Counted from the first letter of the stretch, positions 40,630 to 49,234 are shown. The stretch is 64,000 bases of DNA from Imperialibacter sp040222385 (GCF_040222385.1 NZ_JAVKDF010000042.1:62001-126000), one strand, 5' to 3'. Translations and numbers: made by a program. The notes: generated from the letters alone by a model not told the origin.

Positions 40630-42264
40630 ATGAAATCGTTGACATTATCCCTTTGCTTCGTCATTGGCTTTGCGACTACGGCACTTGCACAGTCTCCCAA
40701 ATTCACTCGTCAGGACACACTCCGTGGCTCCATCACCCCGGAAAGAGCATGGTGGGATTTGGTACATTATGACCTCGGGGTGAAGGTCGATCCGGAAGCG
40801 AAAACTTTCTCGGGTCAGAACACGGTAACCTACAAAGTGCTTACGGAGGCCAAAACCATGCAAATCGATTTGCAGCACCCCATGAAAATCACTGAGGTGA
40901 TGCAAGACGGCAAGGCCTTGAAATTCCTTCAAAATGGCAATGCCTGGTTCATTAGCCTAAAGAAAAAGCAGGTGCCCGGTGCCGTGAACAACCTGACGAT
41001 TAGCTATGGTGGAAGGCCGCAAGTGAGCAAACGCCCACCCTGGGAAGGAGGCGTTACCTGGACGAAAGACAACAACGGCAACGACTTTATTGTGACGACC
41101 TGCCAGGGAGACGGTGCCAGCCTGTGGTGGCCCTGCAAAGATCACATGTACGACGAAACCGACAGCATGACGATCAGCGTGACGGTGCCAGACCACCTGA
41201 TGGATGTTTCCAACGGGCGATTGAGAAAAACCACCGACAACAACGACGGCACCAAAACCTTCGAATGGTTTGTGTCCAACCCCATCAACAACTACGGAGT
41301 GAATGTGAACGTGGGTGACTATGTTCACTTCGGGGAAGTATATGACGGTGAAAAAGGCCCGCTTGACTGCGACTACTACGTTTTAAAAGACAACCTGAAG
41401 AAAGCCAAAACCCATTTCGAAGACGTGCCCAAAATGCTGGCAGCTTTTGAGCACTGGTTTGGCCCCTACCCTTTTTATGAAGACAGCTACAAACTGGTGG
41501 AAGTGCCCTATTACGGCATGGAGCATCAAAGCAGCGTGACCTATGGCAACTTCTACAAAAACGGCTACCACTCCACTGATGTGAGCGGCACAGGCTGGGG
41601 CTTCAACTTCGATTTTATCATCGTGCACGAATCGGGGCACGAGTGGTTCGCCAACAACATTACCTACAAAGACATTGCTGACATGTGGGTGCATGAAGGA
41701 TTCACGGCGTACTCGGAGAGTTTGTTTCTTGACTACTTCTACGGCAAAGAAGCGAGTGAAGAATACGTGATTGGCACCCGCCAGAACATTCGAAACGACA
41801 GACCAATCATTGGGTACTACGAGGTGAACAAATCAGGCTCTGGGGACATGTACTCGAAAGGAGCCAATATGCTGCACACCTTACGGCAGCTAGTAAACGA
41901 CGACGAAAAGTGGCGCATGATGCTGCGGGGCCTCAACAAAGAGTTTTACCACCAGACAGTAACCAGCGACCAGGTAGAGCACTACCTTGCCATGCAGTTT
42001 GGGGGAAATTTGAGGCCGTTTTTTAACCAGTACCTGAGGGATGTGAGGATTCCTGTGTTGGAATACAAGGCTGACGGCAGCGGCCTCAGCTACCGATGGA
42101 CGAATACGGTGGAGAATTTTGCCATGCCCGTAGAGGTGACTATTGATGGTAAAGCACAAAGATTGAAACCCACTGGCGAATGGAAAACATTGAAACTTGA
42201 TAATCCAGCCAAAAAGGTGGAAGTGGACAAGGATTACTATGTAGAGAGTAAACTGGTCAAGTAG
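40630..42264 (+). CDS. M1 family zinc aminopeptidase, secreted
   Basis: 544 residues from the ATG at 40630 (a TTG further upstream is in frame but the signal peptide MKSLTLSLCFVIGFATTALA fits this start). The N-terminal beta domain has 'WDLVHYDLGVKVDPEAKTFSGQNTVTYKV' as in M1 enzymes. Zinc site HExxH is 'HESGHEW' (His333, Glu334, His337), third ligand Glu356 in 'DMWVHEGFTAYSE'. The exopeptidase GAMEN motif is replaced by 'YYGMEHQSS' (GMEH). It lacks the long C-terminal helical domain of APN. It likely trims peptides in the periplasm. It follows the DUF1501 gene by about 60 bp. Confidence 0.93.
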   Translation: MKSLTLSLCFVIGFATTALAQSPKFTRQDTLRGSITPERAWWDLVHYDLGVKVDPEAKTFSGQNTVTYKVLTEAKTMQIDLQHPMKITEVMQDGKALKFLQNGNAWFISLKKKQVPGAVNNLTISYGGRPQVSKRPPWEGGVTWTKDNNGNDFIVTTCQGDGASLWWPCKDHMYDETDSMTISVTVPDHLMDVSNGRLRKTTDNNDGTKTFEWFVSNPINNYGVNVNVGDYVHFGEVYDGEKGPLDCDYYVLKDNLKKAKTHFEDVPKMLAAFEHWFGPYPFYEDSYKLVEVPYYGMEHQSSVTYGNFYKNGYHSTDVSGTGWGFNFDFIIVHESGHEWFANNITYKDIADMWVHEGFTAYSESLFLDYFYGKEASEEYVIGTRQNIRNDRPIIGYYEVNKSGSGDMYSKGANMLHTLRQLVNDDEKWRMMLRGLNKEFYHQTVTSDQVEHYLAMQFGGNLRPFFNQYLRDVRIPVLEYKADGSGLSYRWTNTVENFAMPVEVTIDGKAQRLKPTGEWKTLKLDNPAKKVEVDKDYYVESKLVK

Positions 42265-42326
42265 TATGTTTGTTTCTTCTGTTCCGGCGATTGAATCGAA
42301 CCATCATTAATTGAAGTGCTTGCACC

Positions 42327-42809
42327 ATGATGCTGAACTATATACTGGCCGAATTTTATCAAAGAGACCTTCGTCAGCTGATTAAGGAGGTTAATCAATT
42401 TAAAGACGAAAGCAACCTCTGGAAAACGACGGGGGCAGTGAAGAACTCAAGCGGCAATCTCGTTTTGCATATTCTGGGAGGAACCAACTACCTTATTGGC
42501 ACCGTGCTGGGCGGCACAGGCTATGTTCGTCATCGTGATGAGGAGTTTACCCGGAAGAACATACCCGGAAATGAGCTGGTCGATCAGCTGGAAGGGCTCG
42601 CAGTTATAGTCACTAAAACATTGCACTCCCTTTCGTCCGACCAAATGGAAGCCGAGTACCCCATCTTTTTTGACAGGCCCAAAACTACTGTAGCGTATGT
42701 GCTCACACAACTGGCGCTGCATTTGAATTATCATTTGGGGCAGGTGAACTATCTTAGGAGAATACTGGAAGCTCCTGAAAACACCACCCAGCCGCAATCG
42801 ACCCCTTAA
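42327..42809 (+). CDS. DinB-like/DUF1572 protein
   Basis: 160 residues forming a four-helix bundle. His residues at 'NLVLHILGGTNYLIGTVLGG' and 'LALHLNYHLGQVNYLRRILE' are the metal-binding positions of DinB/YfiT-type proteins; DUF1572 members have the same 'H-x-x-x-H' ending. Such proteins are often thiol-dependent (bacillithiol or mycothiol) transferases or damage-induced proteins of unknown substrate. It precedes the SRPBCC gene by 115 bp on the same strand. Confidence 0.8.
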   Translation: MMLNYILAEFYQRDLRQLIKEVNQFKDESNLWKTTGAVKNSSGNLVLHILGGTNYLIGTVLGGTGYVRHRDEEFTRKNIPGNELVDQLEGLAVIVTKTLHSLSSDQMEAEYPIFFDRPKTTVAYVLTQLALHLNYHLGQVNYLRRILEAPENTTQPQSTP

Positions 42810-42845
42810 ATTATCGGGTTGACACGCCTGATCTGCAACGATTTA

Positions 42846-42866
42846 CAACTACATTTGATGTAGTTG
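42846..42866. promoter_or_regulatory. Perfect palindrome upstream of the SRPBCC gene
   Basis: CAACTACAT-TTG-ATGTAGTTG is a 9-bp perfect inverted repeat with a 3-bp centre, 58 bp before the next start codon. The size and position suit a dimeric repressor (ArsR, MarR, TetR type). No such regulator gene lies next to it. Confidence 0.5.
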
Positions 42867-42924
42867 AATCAATGATCCCTGGCCGTTAACCATCGATTTG
42901 TCGGCACGGGGCAACCCACTATAA

Positions 42925-43410
42925 ATGAAAGCTGATATGAAAAAGTTGCAATTCAAAAAAGACATCAAAGCACCTGCTGCCAGGGTTTACAACGTCATGC
43001 TCGGCATTGACAATATCAAAACCTACCAGGAGTGGACAGCCGCCTTTAACCCGACCTCTACCTATGAAGGGGATCCCTTTGAAGGGAGCTGGAGCAAAGG
43101 CAGCAAAGTACTTTTTGTTGGGCAGGATGAAAATGGCAAAAGAGGCGGCATGGTGTCAGAAATTGTGGAAAATAAGCCCTCTGAGTTTGTCTCCATCCGG
43201 CACTATGGGCTGATAGATGGCGACAAAGAAATCACCACTGGCCCGGCCGTTGAAAAATGGGCTGGCTCGCTGGAAAACTACTCTTTTCAGGAAAAAAATG
43301 GCATTACCTCTCTCGTCATAGACATTGATGTAGCCGAAGAGTACATCGACATGTTCAGCACAATGTGGCCTGCAGCACTTGATAAACTGAAGGAGATGGT
43401 GGAAGGTTAA
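42925..43410 (+). CDS. SRPBCC (START/AHSA1-like) domain protein
   Basis: 161 residues. Typical order: 'FKKDIKAPAARVYNVMLGIDNIKTYQEWTAAF' (first strand and helix), 'FEGSWSKGSKVLFVGQDENGKRGGMVSEIVENKPSEFVSIRHYGLIDG' (central strands), 'EKWAGSLENYSFQEKNGITSLVIDIDV' and the long C-terminal helix 'YIDMFSTMWPAALDKLKEMVEG'. The family binds hydrophobic ligands or acts with HSP90-like partners. An ATG four codons on is an alternative start. A palindrome upstream may be its operator. Confidence 0.88.
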   Translation: MKADMKKLQFKKDIKAPAARVYNVMLGIDNIKTYQEWTAAFNPTSTYEGDPFEGSWSKGSKVLFVGQDENGKRGGMVSEIVENKPSEFVSIRHYGLIDGDKEITTGPAVEKWAGSLENYSFQEKNGITSLVIDIDVAEEYIDMFSTMWPAALDKLKEMVEG

Positions 43411-43548
43411 CCTGCTACACGGAAAAAAGTATTCAATCCACTCTGATACAATCATTTGGGGAAATTGTAAATTAACGTTGTCGCAATAAGTCAGGAGACA
43501 AACCTCTGTACTGAGGAGTCTGGACTAGCTACTGATCAACGAGGTCGT

Positions 43549-44406
43549 ATGGAGAAAATCCCAGTGAGAGATATTCGTACCACTGACAATCAGGTCTTTG
43601 GTCGATGTAGCATTCGAAGGATAGAAGATATTCTGGAAGGAAAGGATTTGCTTCACGCTCTACACAGACACAACTTCTTTTTTATTCTGGCGGTGTCGCA
43701 AGGTGAAGGCGTTCATGAAATTGACTTTGTACCTTTTCAGGTGTCGCCGGGATCAGTCTTCTTTTTGCGGCCAGGCCAGGTCCACCGACTGCTGTTGAAA
43801 GCCAACTCAAGTGGCTACCTGATGGAGTTCGATCTTGAGTTTTGCGGATCCAAAGACAAAAGTGTGGCTCAGCGCCTTAGAAAGGCTAGCAGTAAAAACT
43901 TTTGCCAACCAGAGGATAGCCGGTTCAAAAAATTGGATAGCCTTTTGTTAAACATGTTTGATGAGCACTCCACCAGACAGGACGGCTACCTTGACGCAAT
44001 TAAAGCGAACCTGGAGATATTTTGTATCGAGTACAGTCGACAAAGTACGAACCCCGGTCCGGCAACAAATAGCAACAGCCTCTACGCTCAGGAAAGATTT
44101 GAAGAGCTACTGGAACTACTGGAGGACAAAATCAGCCAAATCAAAAATGCTTCGCAATATGCTGAAATGCTCCATCTTTCTCCCTACCAGCTAAATGCCA
44201 TCACTAAAGCTTCGGTAGGCAAAACTGTCTCTGACCTCATTGAAGAGCAAGTGATCCTGGAATCAAAACGTTACCTGCTTGCCACCCCCAATCAAGTGAA
44301 AGACATTGCCTGGGACCTTGGCTACGAAGATGTTTCCTATTTCATCCGGTTCTTCAAAAAGCACACCGGACTGTCGCCGGACGCCTTTCGTAAGAACTTC
44401 CGATAA
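43549..44406 (+). CDS. AraC family transcriptional regulator
   Basis: 285 residues. N-terminal cupin-like sensor has 'RHNFFFILAVSQGEGVHEIDFVPFQVSPGSVFFLRPGQVHRLLL'. The C-terminal double helix-turn-helix has 'LHLSPYQLNAITKASVGKTVSDLIEEQVILESKRYLL' and 'VKDIAWDLGYEDVSYFIRFFKKHTGLSPDAFRKNFR', the strong AraC signature. GTCCTACCC direct repeats spaced 21 bp lie just after it, before the promoter of the next gene, and again before the gene at 47648. It probably activates the following operon; the signal is unknown. Confidence 0.95.
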   Translation: MEKIPVRDIRTTDNQVFGRCSIRRIEDILEGKDLLHALHRHNFFFILAVSQGEGVHEIDFVPFQVSPGSVFFLRPGQVHRLLLKANSSGYLMEFDLEFCGSKDKSVAQRLRKASSKNFCQPEDSRFKKLDSLLLNMFDEHSTRQDGYLDAIKANLEIFCIEYSRQSTNPGPATNSNSLYAQERFEELLELLEDKISQIKNASQYAEMLHLSPYQLNAITKASVGKTVSDLIEEQVILESKRYLLATPNQVKDIAWDLGYEDVSYFIRFFKKHTGLSPDAFRKNFR

Positions 44407-44463
44407 GTCCTACCCAACTTCACTTTCGTCCTACCCCACCCCCTTTTGTTCATTCTACTTTTG
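44407..44463 (+). promoter_or_regulatory. Predicted AraC-type operator and promoter, site 1
   Basis: GTCCTACCC occurs at 44407-44415 and 44428-44436, 21 bp apart, followed by a -7 match TACTTTTG at 44456-44463. The second box starts 28 bp before the -7, overlapping the -33 position, as expected for a class II AraC activator. Site 2 at 47516 has the same spacings. Confidence 0.6.
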
Positions 44464-44489
44464 TAACGTAAAGTTTAAAGAGTATCAAA

Positions 44490-44714
44490 ATGAACAAAAA
44501 AACACGCCTGATGGCCTCGCTAAAGATATGGCTGGTCATCTATCCCTCTATCACTCTGTTTCTGGCCATTTTCGGTGAAAGTCTCGCTGAATTGCCTCTT
44601 TATCAGAGAACCTTCATCCTGACCATCTCCCTGGTACCATGGATGATGTTCGTAGGTGTGCCCTTGGTCGACCTCGTGATAGGGCAATTTTCCAACAAGA
44701 CCAATAACAGCTAA
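44490..44714 (+). CDS. Small two-helix membrane protein (DUF2798-like)
   Basis: 74 residues with two hydrophobic helices ('SLKIWLVIYPSITLFLAIFGESL' and 'TFILTISLVPWMMFVGVPLVDLVIG') joined by a short polar loop. The pattern with LP-Y-R in the loop resembles DUF2798-type small membrane proteins. It is the first gene behind the predicted AraC-controlled promoter; the next gene follows after 4 bp. Function unknown. Confidence 0.65.
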   Translation: MNKKTRLMASLKIWLVIYPSITLFLAIFGESLAELPLYQRTFILTISLVPWMMFVGVPLVDLVIGQFSNKTNNS

Positions 44715-44718
44715 AGTC

Positions 44719-45723
44719 GTGCTTTCACGACGTCAGGTCATACAATTCGTGGGTATCGCAACAGCCATAGCTCTCTTGCCAATCCCACCATTTGCACATT
44801 CAATCAGCAAAAATATGGAACAAGAGGAAAAATTAGACGCAATAATTATTGGTGGCAGTTATGCAGGGCTGGCAACAGGCCTCGCATTGGGCCGGGCACT
44901 AAGAAAGGTGCTGATCATCGATAGCGGGGAGCCTTCGAACCGACAAACACCGTATTCACACAACTTCCTTACTCAGGACGGCATACCCCCAGCTGAAATT
45001 GCAGCAATTGCCAAACAACAGGTATTGATGTATGGCACCGTAAGCTTTCTGCAAGAACGGGTAGTAGATGCCACAAAGCAGGCGAAGGGATTCAAAATTA
45101 GTGTTCAATCCGGCGAATCCTTTACAGCTAAGAAATTGGTTTTTGCTACAGGCATCACAGACGTCATGCCGGACATTCCCGGGCTCACCGAAAGCTGGGG
45201 GAAAAGTGTGCTTCACTGCCCCTACTGCCACGGATACGAGGTGCGGAGTCAAAAGACCGGAATACTTGCCAACGGAGATAGCGGCTATGAATTCTGCTCG
45301 CTCATTGCTCATTGGACGAGCGACCTGACACTATACACCAACGGCAGTAGCACACTGACACACGAGCAAACCGTCCGACTGCACAAGCACAAGATTAACA
45401 TCGTTGAAGATGAAATCTATAAACTAGGCCAGACGAACGGGTACCTGAACAGCATACAGTTCAAGACAGGCAGGGTGGAGCTGGTGACTGCCTTGTATGC
45501 CCGGCTCCCTTTTCAGCAGCACTGCGACATTCCACAACTACTCGGCTGCGAGCTGACTAGCGATGGCTACATCAAAGTGGACGCTGCACAAAAAACATCT
45601 GTATCAGGTGTATTTGCCTGCGGCGACAATGCCACTCGTATGAGAACAGTCGCCAATGCGGTTTCTATGGGTACAACAACCGGGTTGACGGTAAACAAAG
45701 AACTGATTGAGGAGGAGTTTTGA
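44719..45723 (+). CDS. Thioredoxin-reductase-like NAD(P)/FAD oxidoreductase with TAT-like N-terminus
   Basis: 334 residues from a GTG at 44719; a start at ATG 44815 would drop the first 32 residues. Those residues ('MLSRRQVIQFVGIATAIALLPIPPF') read as a twin-arginine signal. The body has FAD motif 'DAIIIGGSYAGLATGLALGRA', the redox pair in 'SVLHCPYCHGYEV' (CPYC), a shortened NAD domain 'TGILANGDSGYEFCSLIAHW' and FAD motif 'GVFACGDNATR'. It resembles the TrxR/FFR group of dithiol flavoproteins. If exported it would hold FAD in the periplasm. It lies in the operon behind the AraC promoter. Confidence 0.85.
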   Translation: MLSRRQVIQFVGIATAIALLPIPPFAHSISKNMEQEEKLDAIIIGGSYAGLATGLALGRALRKVLIIDSGEPSNRQTPYSHNFLTQDGIPPAEIAAIAKQQVLMYGTVSFLQERVVDATKQAKGFKISVQSGESFTAKKLVFATGITDVMPDIPGLTESWGKSVLHCPYCHGYEVRSQKTGILANGDSGYEFCSLIAHWTSDLTLYTNGSSTLTHEQTVRLHKHKINIVEDEIYKLGQTNGYLNSIQFKTGRVELVTALYARLPFQQHCDIPQLLGCELTSDGYIKVDAAQKTSVSGVFACGDNATRMRTVANAVSMGTTTGLTVNKELIEEEF

Positions 45724-45774
45724 GGGCACATTAATTATGCAATTAATCCAAAACGAAAACAATACACTTTCGCT

Positions 45775-46746
45775 ATGAAAGCCTACACAAAAACAACCTA
45801 TGGAGGGCCGCAAGTCCTCAAATTGGACGAAGTGGCCCGGCCTGTGACCAAAGAAGGCCACATTTCAGTAAAAGTTCATGCCAACTCGGCCAATCCAGCC
45901 GACTGGCATATCCTGCGGGGCAAACCCTTTTTTGCCCGCCTTAGCTATGGCTTATTCAAACCGAAGAATAGAGTCCCCGGGGCAGATTTTTCGGGCATTG
46001 TTGAAGAGGTGGGAGCAAATGTGGGCCAGTTCAAGGTTGGCGATCGGGTATTTGGCGGCACACTCAGCGAGGGTGCTTTTGCCGAACTTAAAAACGTGCC
46101 AGCAGGTATGTGTGCCATGATGCCCGAAAATGGAGCTTTCCCGGAAATGGCAGCCGTTGCAATGGCAGGTGCCACGGCGCTCCAGGCACTGATCACTCAC
46201 GGTAAGCTAGAAAAAGGCGAGAGCGTCCTCATTAATGGATCCAGCGGCGGAGTCGGCCACCTGGCCGTGCAGATTGCCAAAGCCTATGGTGGTTACGTAA
46301 CGGCAGTTTGTTCAAGCAAAAAAGTTGATTTTGTCCGATCCCTCGGGGCCGATCAGGTCATTGCCTATGACAGGAAAAATATTCACAAGCACGCAGGACA
46401 GTATGACCTAATCATTGATACCCACGGCAATTTGTCCTTTGATGACTACCAAAGAATGGGCAGGCGGGGAGTAATGGTTGGATTCACTTCCATGAAGCAA
46501 ATGATGTCTTTGATTTGGCGAAAAGCATTTAGCCGCTTCTCCATCGCACAATTCACCGCTGAACCCAATACGGCCGACCTGACTACGCTAGCCTCACTAG
46601 TGGAAAGTGGCAAAATCAAGGTTCACATAGAGAAGATTTTTTCCTACAGGGAAATACCCCTGGCCATCAGCCACATTGAACGCATGAAAACCAGTGGAAA
46701 AGTAGCGATGGTGTGGGATAACCCCAGTGCAAAGACAAGACAATAA
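45775..46746 (+). CDS. NAD(P)-dependent MDR oxidoreductase (quinone reductase type)
   Basis: 323 residues. 'TYGGPQVLKLDEVARPVTKEGHISVKVHANSANPADWHILRG' and 'VPGADFSGIVEEVGANVGQFKVGDRVFGG' mark the N-terminal GroES-like domain without zinc ligands. 'GESVLINGSSGGVGHLAVQIAKAYGGYVTAVCSSKKVDFVRSLGADQVIAYDRKN' is the cofactor domain with GSSGGVG. It belongs to the zinc-free quinone oxidoreductase branch (QOR/zeta-crystallin like). It follows the flavoprotein by about 50 bp and precedes a DUF4386 gene. It may reduce quinones or enones. Confidence 0.92.
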   Translation: MKAYTKTTYGGPQVLKLDEVARPVTKEGHISVKVHANSANPADWHILRGKPFFARLSYGLFKPKNRVPGADFSGIVEEVGANVGQFKVGDRVFGGTLSEGAFAELKNVPAGMCAMMPENGAFPEMAAVAMAGATALQALITHGKLEKGESVLINGSSGGVGHLAVQIAKAYGGYVTAVCSSKKVDFVRSLGADQVIAYDRKNIHKHAGQYDLIIDTHGNLSFDDYQRMGRRGVMVGFTSMKQMMSLIWRKAFSRFSIAQFTAEPNTADLTTLASLVESGKIKVHIEKIFSYREIPLAISHIERMKTSGKVAMVWDNPSAKTRQ

Positions 46747-46765
46747 CCCAAAACAAAAAAGAAAA

Positions 46766-47530
46766 ATGAACTCACACTCATCCATCGGTTCGCACAGAGC
46801 AAATGCTATTGCAGCAGGTGTGTGCTACATCGTCGCAACTGTGGCGGCCATCACAGCAGTCGTATTTTACGGGCCCTCGCTTTTTGAGCAAGGACAAAGC
46901 CTGCCAAACGCTGACCGTGCCCCACACATCATTACCGGAGTTTTCTGTGACTTGCTCGTAGTCTGCTCAGCAGCAGGCACTGCCATCATGCTTTTCCCGT
47001 ATATCCGGCGATACAACGAAAGCCTTGGCCTGGTGTACCTTTGCTTTCGCTGGTTCGAAGCCCTGATCATACTGGTAGGGCTTACCGCTGTTCTCACCAT
47101 GTTGTCGTTAAGCCAGGAACTCGCAGCTTCGGATGCATCTGGTATCAAAGACTTTTCAGAAAGTTACTCAACGCTTAAGGCGATACACGCCTGGACGATG
47201 ATACTGGGGCCAAATTTCCTCCTCGGCATCAACACCTTTACCTACAGCCTGGTCTTCTATCGAACAGGATTAGTACCCAGGCAGCTAGCCATTTTTGGCA
47301 TCACTGGTGCCACACTTATTTTCATTGCAGCCCTGCTTGAGCTTTACGGCGTCATCGAACAGGTGTCGGTGGCAGGCGCTATGTTTGCCTTCCCGATATT
47401 CCTCTACGAAATGATCCTGGCTGCACGACTGATCGCCAAAGGGTTCAACAACAGCGGTCTGCAAATGCTATTTCCATCGGAGAGCACGGACAAAAAGCAA
47501 CACTACTTCAGACAAGTGCTACACAACTAA
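46766..47530 (+). CDS. DUF4386 membrane protein
   Basis: 254 residues from the ATG at 46766; an in-frame GTG at 46727 inside the previous gene is less likely. Six or so hydrophobic helices: 'ANAIAAGVCYIVATVAAITAVVFYGPSLF', 'IITGVFCDLLVVCSAAGTAIMLFPYIRRYNESLGLVYLCFRWFEALIILVGL', 'AIHAWTMILGPNFLLGINTFTYSLVFYRTGLVPRQLAIFGITGATLIFIAALLELYG'. The order is typical of DUF4386. Function unknown. It lies 19 bp after the MDR gene, so probably in the same transcript. Confidence 0.85.
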   Translation: MNSHSSIGSHRANAIAAGVCYIVATVAAITAVVFYGPSLFEQGQSLPNADRAPHIITGVFCDLLVVCSAAGTAIMLFPYIRRYNESLGLVYLCFRWFEALIILVGLTAVLTMLSLSQELAASDASGIKDFSESYSTLKAIHAWTMILGPNFLLGINTFTYSLVFYRTGLVPRQLAIFGITGATLIFIAALLELYGVIEQVSVAGAMFAFPIFLYEMILAARLIAKGFNNSGLQMLFPSESTDKKQHYFRQVLHN

Positions 47531-47572
47531 AAAAATGTCCTATCCGGGGCGCTAAGCCTCCATCTACCTTTG
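47516..47572 (+). promoter_or_regulatory. Predicted AraC-type operator and promoter, site 2
   Basis: GTGCTACAC (47516-47524) and GTCCTATCC (47537-47545), 21 bp apart, precede a -7 match TACCTTTG (47565-47572). Distances equal those of site 1 at 44407. The first half-site overlaps the end of the DUF4386 gene and is the weaker copy. Confidence 0.5.
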
Positions 47573-47647
47573 TAACAACATGGGAAAGGGGCTCCCAAAA
47601 CAAGCTCCATTTGTTAAATCATATTCTAAAACCAAATCAAATGAACG

Positions 47648-48331
47648 ATGAAAAAGTCAATCAAAACAATCGCAAAATCGGGATTAACTGCAAGCTTGCT
47701 CTTGCTGTTGGCAGTCCCTTCGTTTTCACAGACAAACAAGCTCGGTCTGTCTTTTAACTCTCTGACCACCAACTTCAACTATGGTGAGTCAAACAGTAAC
47801 CTGAAGTCCCACAAGAAAAACTTTACAGGTCTGCAGGTAGGCGCCATTTACCAGGCGAGCATTAGCGAACGTGTATCGGTCGTTCCCGAACTCTATTTTT
47901 CAATCAAGGGCGGAACGCTCAAAGCAAACAACCCATTGACAACTGACAAAACCACTTTGAGGCTGTACTCCCTCGAAGCGCCAGTTGTGGCTCGCTTACA
48001 CCTTAAGCAGCTCTATCTCAATGCGGGCCCCTATGTAGCCTACGCCATGGGTGGTCGATTGAAAACAGAGAATTCAGAAACTTCAGAAAAAACCAAGACT
48101 GTCGTTTCCTTTGGCGATGATGCAGACGACTTCAAACGCTGGGATTTTGGCTTTCAAGCGGGTGGTGGTTACAATTTCAACGTAAAAAGGTCTGTGCTTA
48201 CGCTTGATGTGCGCTATGGATATGGACTTGTGAATATCTCCAGAGACGTGGAGCGCTACAACAGGCTCCTCAACATCAGCCTTGTGCTTTCAAAACCAGC
48301 CAAAGCTGGCAAGAGCGACAAACAGTCATAA
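47648..48331 (+). CDS. Outer-membrane beta-barrel protein (porin-family type)
   Basis: 227 residues with an N-terminal signal peptide (MKKSIKTIAKSGLTASLLLLLAVPSFS). Then alternating beta strands: 'KLGLSFNSLTTNFNYGES', 'FTGLQVGAIYQASISERVSVVPELYFSIKGGTL', 'LRLYSLEAPVVARLHLKQLYLNAGPYVAYAMGG', 'DFGFQAGGGYNFNVKRSVLTLDVRYGYGLVNI'. This is the usual eight- to ten-stranded small barrel common in Bacteroidota (PorT-like / outer membrane protein beta-barrel). It lies behind predicted AraC site 2. Function not known. Confidence 0.88.
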   Translation: MKKSIKTIAKSGLTASLLLLLAVPSFSQTNKLGLSFNSLTTNFNYGESNSNLKSHKKNFTGLQVGAIYQASISERVSVVPELYFSIKGGTLKANNPLTTDKTTLRLYSLEAPVVARLHLKQLYLNAGPYVAYAMGGRLKTENSETSEKTKTVVSFGDDADDFKRWDFGFQAGGGYNFNVKRSVLTLDVRYGYGLVNISRDVERYNRLLNISLVLSKPAKAGKSDKQS

Positions 48332-48461
48332 CAACTTTCATTCAGGAAAAAGCCGCAACCAGCACTAGTACATATTTCGCTTAGTCGACTATAGAAAAAG
48401 CGACCTCATGCTTCAGCAGCATTTCCTGTTGCGGTTTATACATCAATTTCAAAATACATTC

Positions 48462-49058
48462 ATGAAGATTATCATTGTAGGTGCCTCAGGCACCATGGGA
48501 AGCCATTTGTCAAACGCTTTCGAAAAAGAGCACGAAGTTATCCGTGCCGACCGCCACGGAATGGATATCCAGATCGATATTACCTCTCCTGAGTCCATCG
48601 AAAACATGTACAAAACAACAGGCGCATTTGACGCACTGATTTGTACAGCCGGGCCTACCTATGTGGGACCGTGGAAGAGCCTTACCGATAAAGCGTTCCG
48701 CCAGGGGGTAGAAGGCAAAATGATGGGGCAAATCAATTTGGTGTTGATTGGTCAGCACCATATCAACGCCAAAGGTTCTTTTTCATTGATCACAGGAGCT
48801 TTGACACACGAACCACAACGGAACTTTGCCAACGCTTCGGCAGCCAATGGGGCAGTTGAGGGCTTCGTTCGGGCGGCGGCCATTGAGCTGGATAATGGCA
48901 TCAGAATCAATGCAGTGAGCCCAACGGTGATTGAAAACTCACCGCAGTACTTCCCTTTTTTTCCAGGAGAAATACCAACAACGATGCGGCAGTTGGAATA
49001 CGGCTTTCGCAAAAGCGTTTTCGGGGCTAACACGGGTCAGGTTATCAAAACCCATTAG
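48462..49058 (+). CDS. Short-chain dehydrogenase-like protein with degenerate active site
   Basis: 198 residues from the ATG at 48462, which starts 'MKIIIVGASGTMGSHLSNAF'. The Rossmann part has GxxGxxG, 'QIDITSPESIENMY' and 'DALICTAGPTYVGPW'. The normal catalytic Ser-Tyr-Lys set is absent: around the Tyr/Lys place the sequence is 'FANASAANGAVEGFVRAAAIEL' with Ala and Asn instead of Tyr and Lys. The short length also suits this atypical SDR group. It may bind NAD(P) without acting as a standard dehydrogenase. A T-tailed hairpin follows. Confidence 0.85.
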   Translation: MKIIIVGASGTMGSHLSNAFEKEHEVIRADRHGMDIQIDITSPESIENMYKTTGAFDALICTAGPTYVGPWKSLTDKAFRQGVEGKMMGQINLVLIGQHHINAKGSFSLITGALTHEPQRNFANASAANGAVEGFVRAAAIELDNGIRINAVSPTVIENSPQYFPFFPGEIPTTMRQLEYGFRKSVFGANTGQVIKTH

Positions 49059-49076
49059 TCAACAAAACTGTCATAA

Positions 49077-49108
49077 AGAGACTATCCTGTAGGGTGGTCT
49101 CTTTTTTT
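49077..49108 (+). terminator. Intrinsic terminator after the SDR gene
   Basis: AGAGACTATCC (49077-49087) pairs with GGGTGGTCTCT (49092-49102) in 11 pairs, two of them G-U, with a 4-nt loop. A run of seven T (49102-49108) follows at once. Confidence 0.8.
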
Positions 49109-49155
49109 ATTCTATTAAGCATATAACCACAGCCTCCCAACCCCATCAATAGGTG

Positions 49156-49163
49156 TATATTTG
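49156..49163 (+). promoter_or_regulatory. Candidate -7 element for the GH29-GH43 operon
   Basis: TATATTTG matches TAnnTTTG and lies 72 bp before the GH29 start codon. No clear TTTG is seen at the expected -33 distance, so support is moderate. Confidence 0.35.
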
Positions 49164-49234
49164 ACACTTATATGATAACTTGGTCCTGAATCATAGGACA
49201 TAAGCGCTTATAGTACCTTCTAACTACTGAAAAC

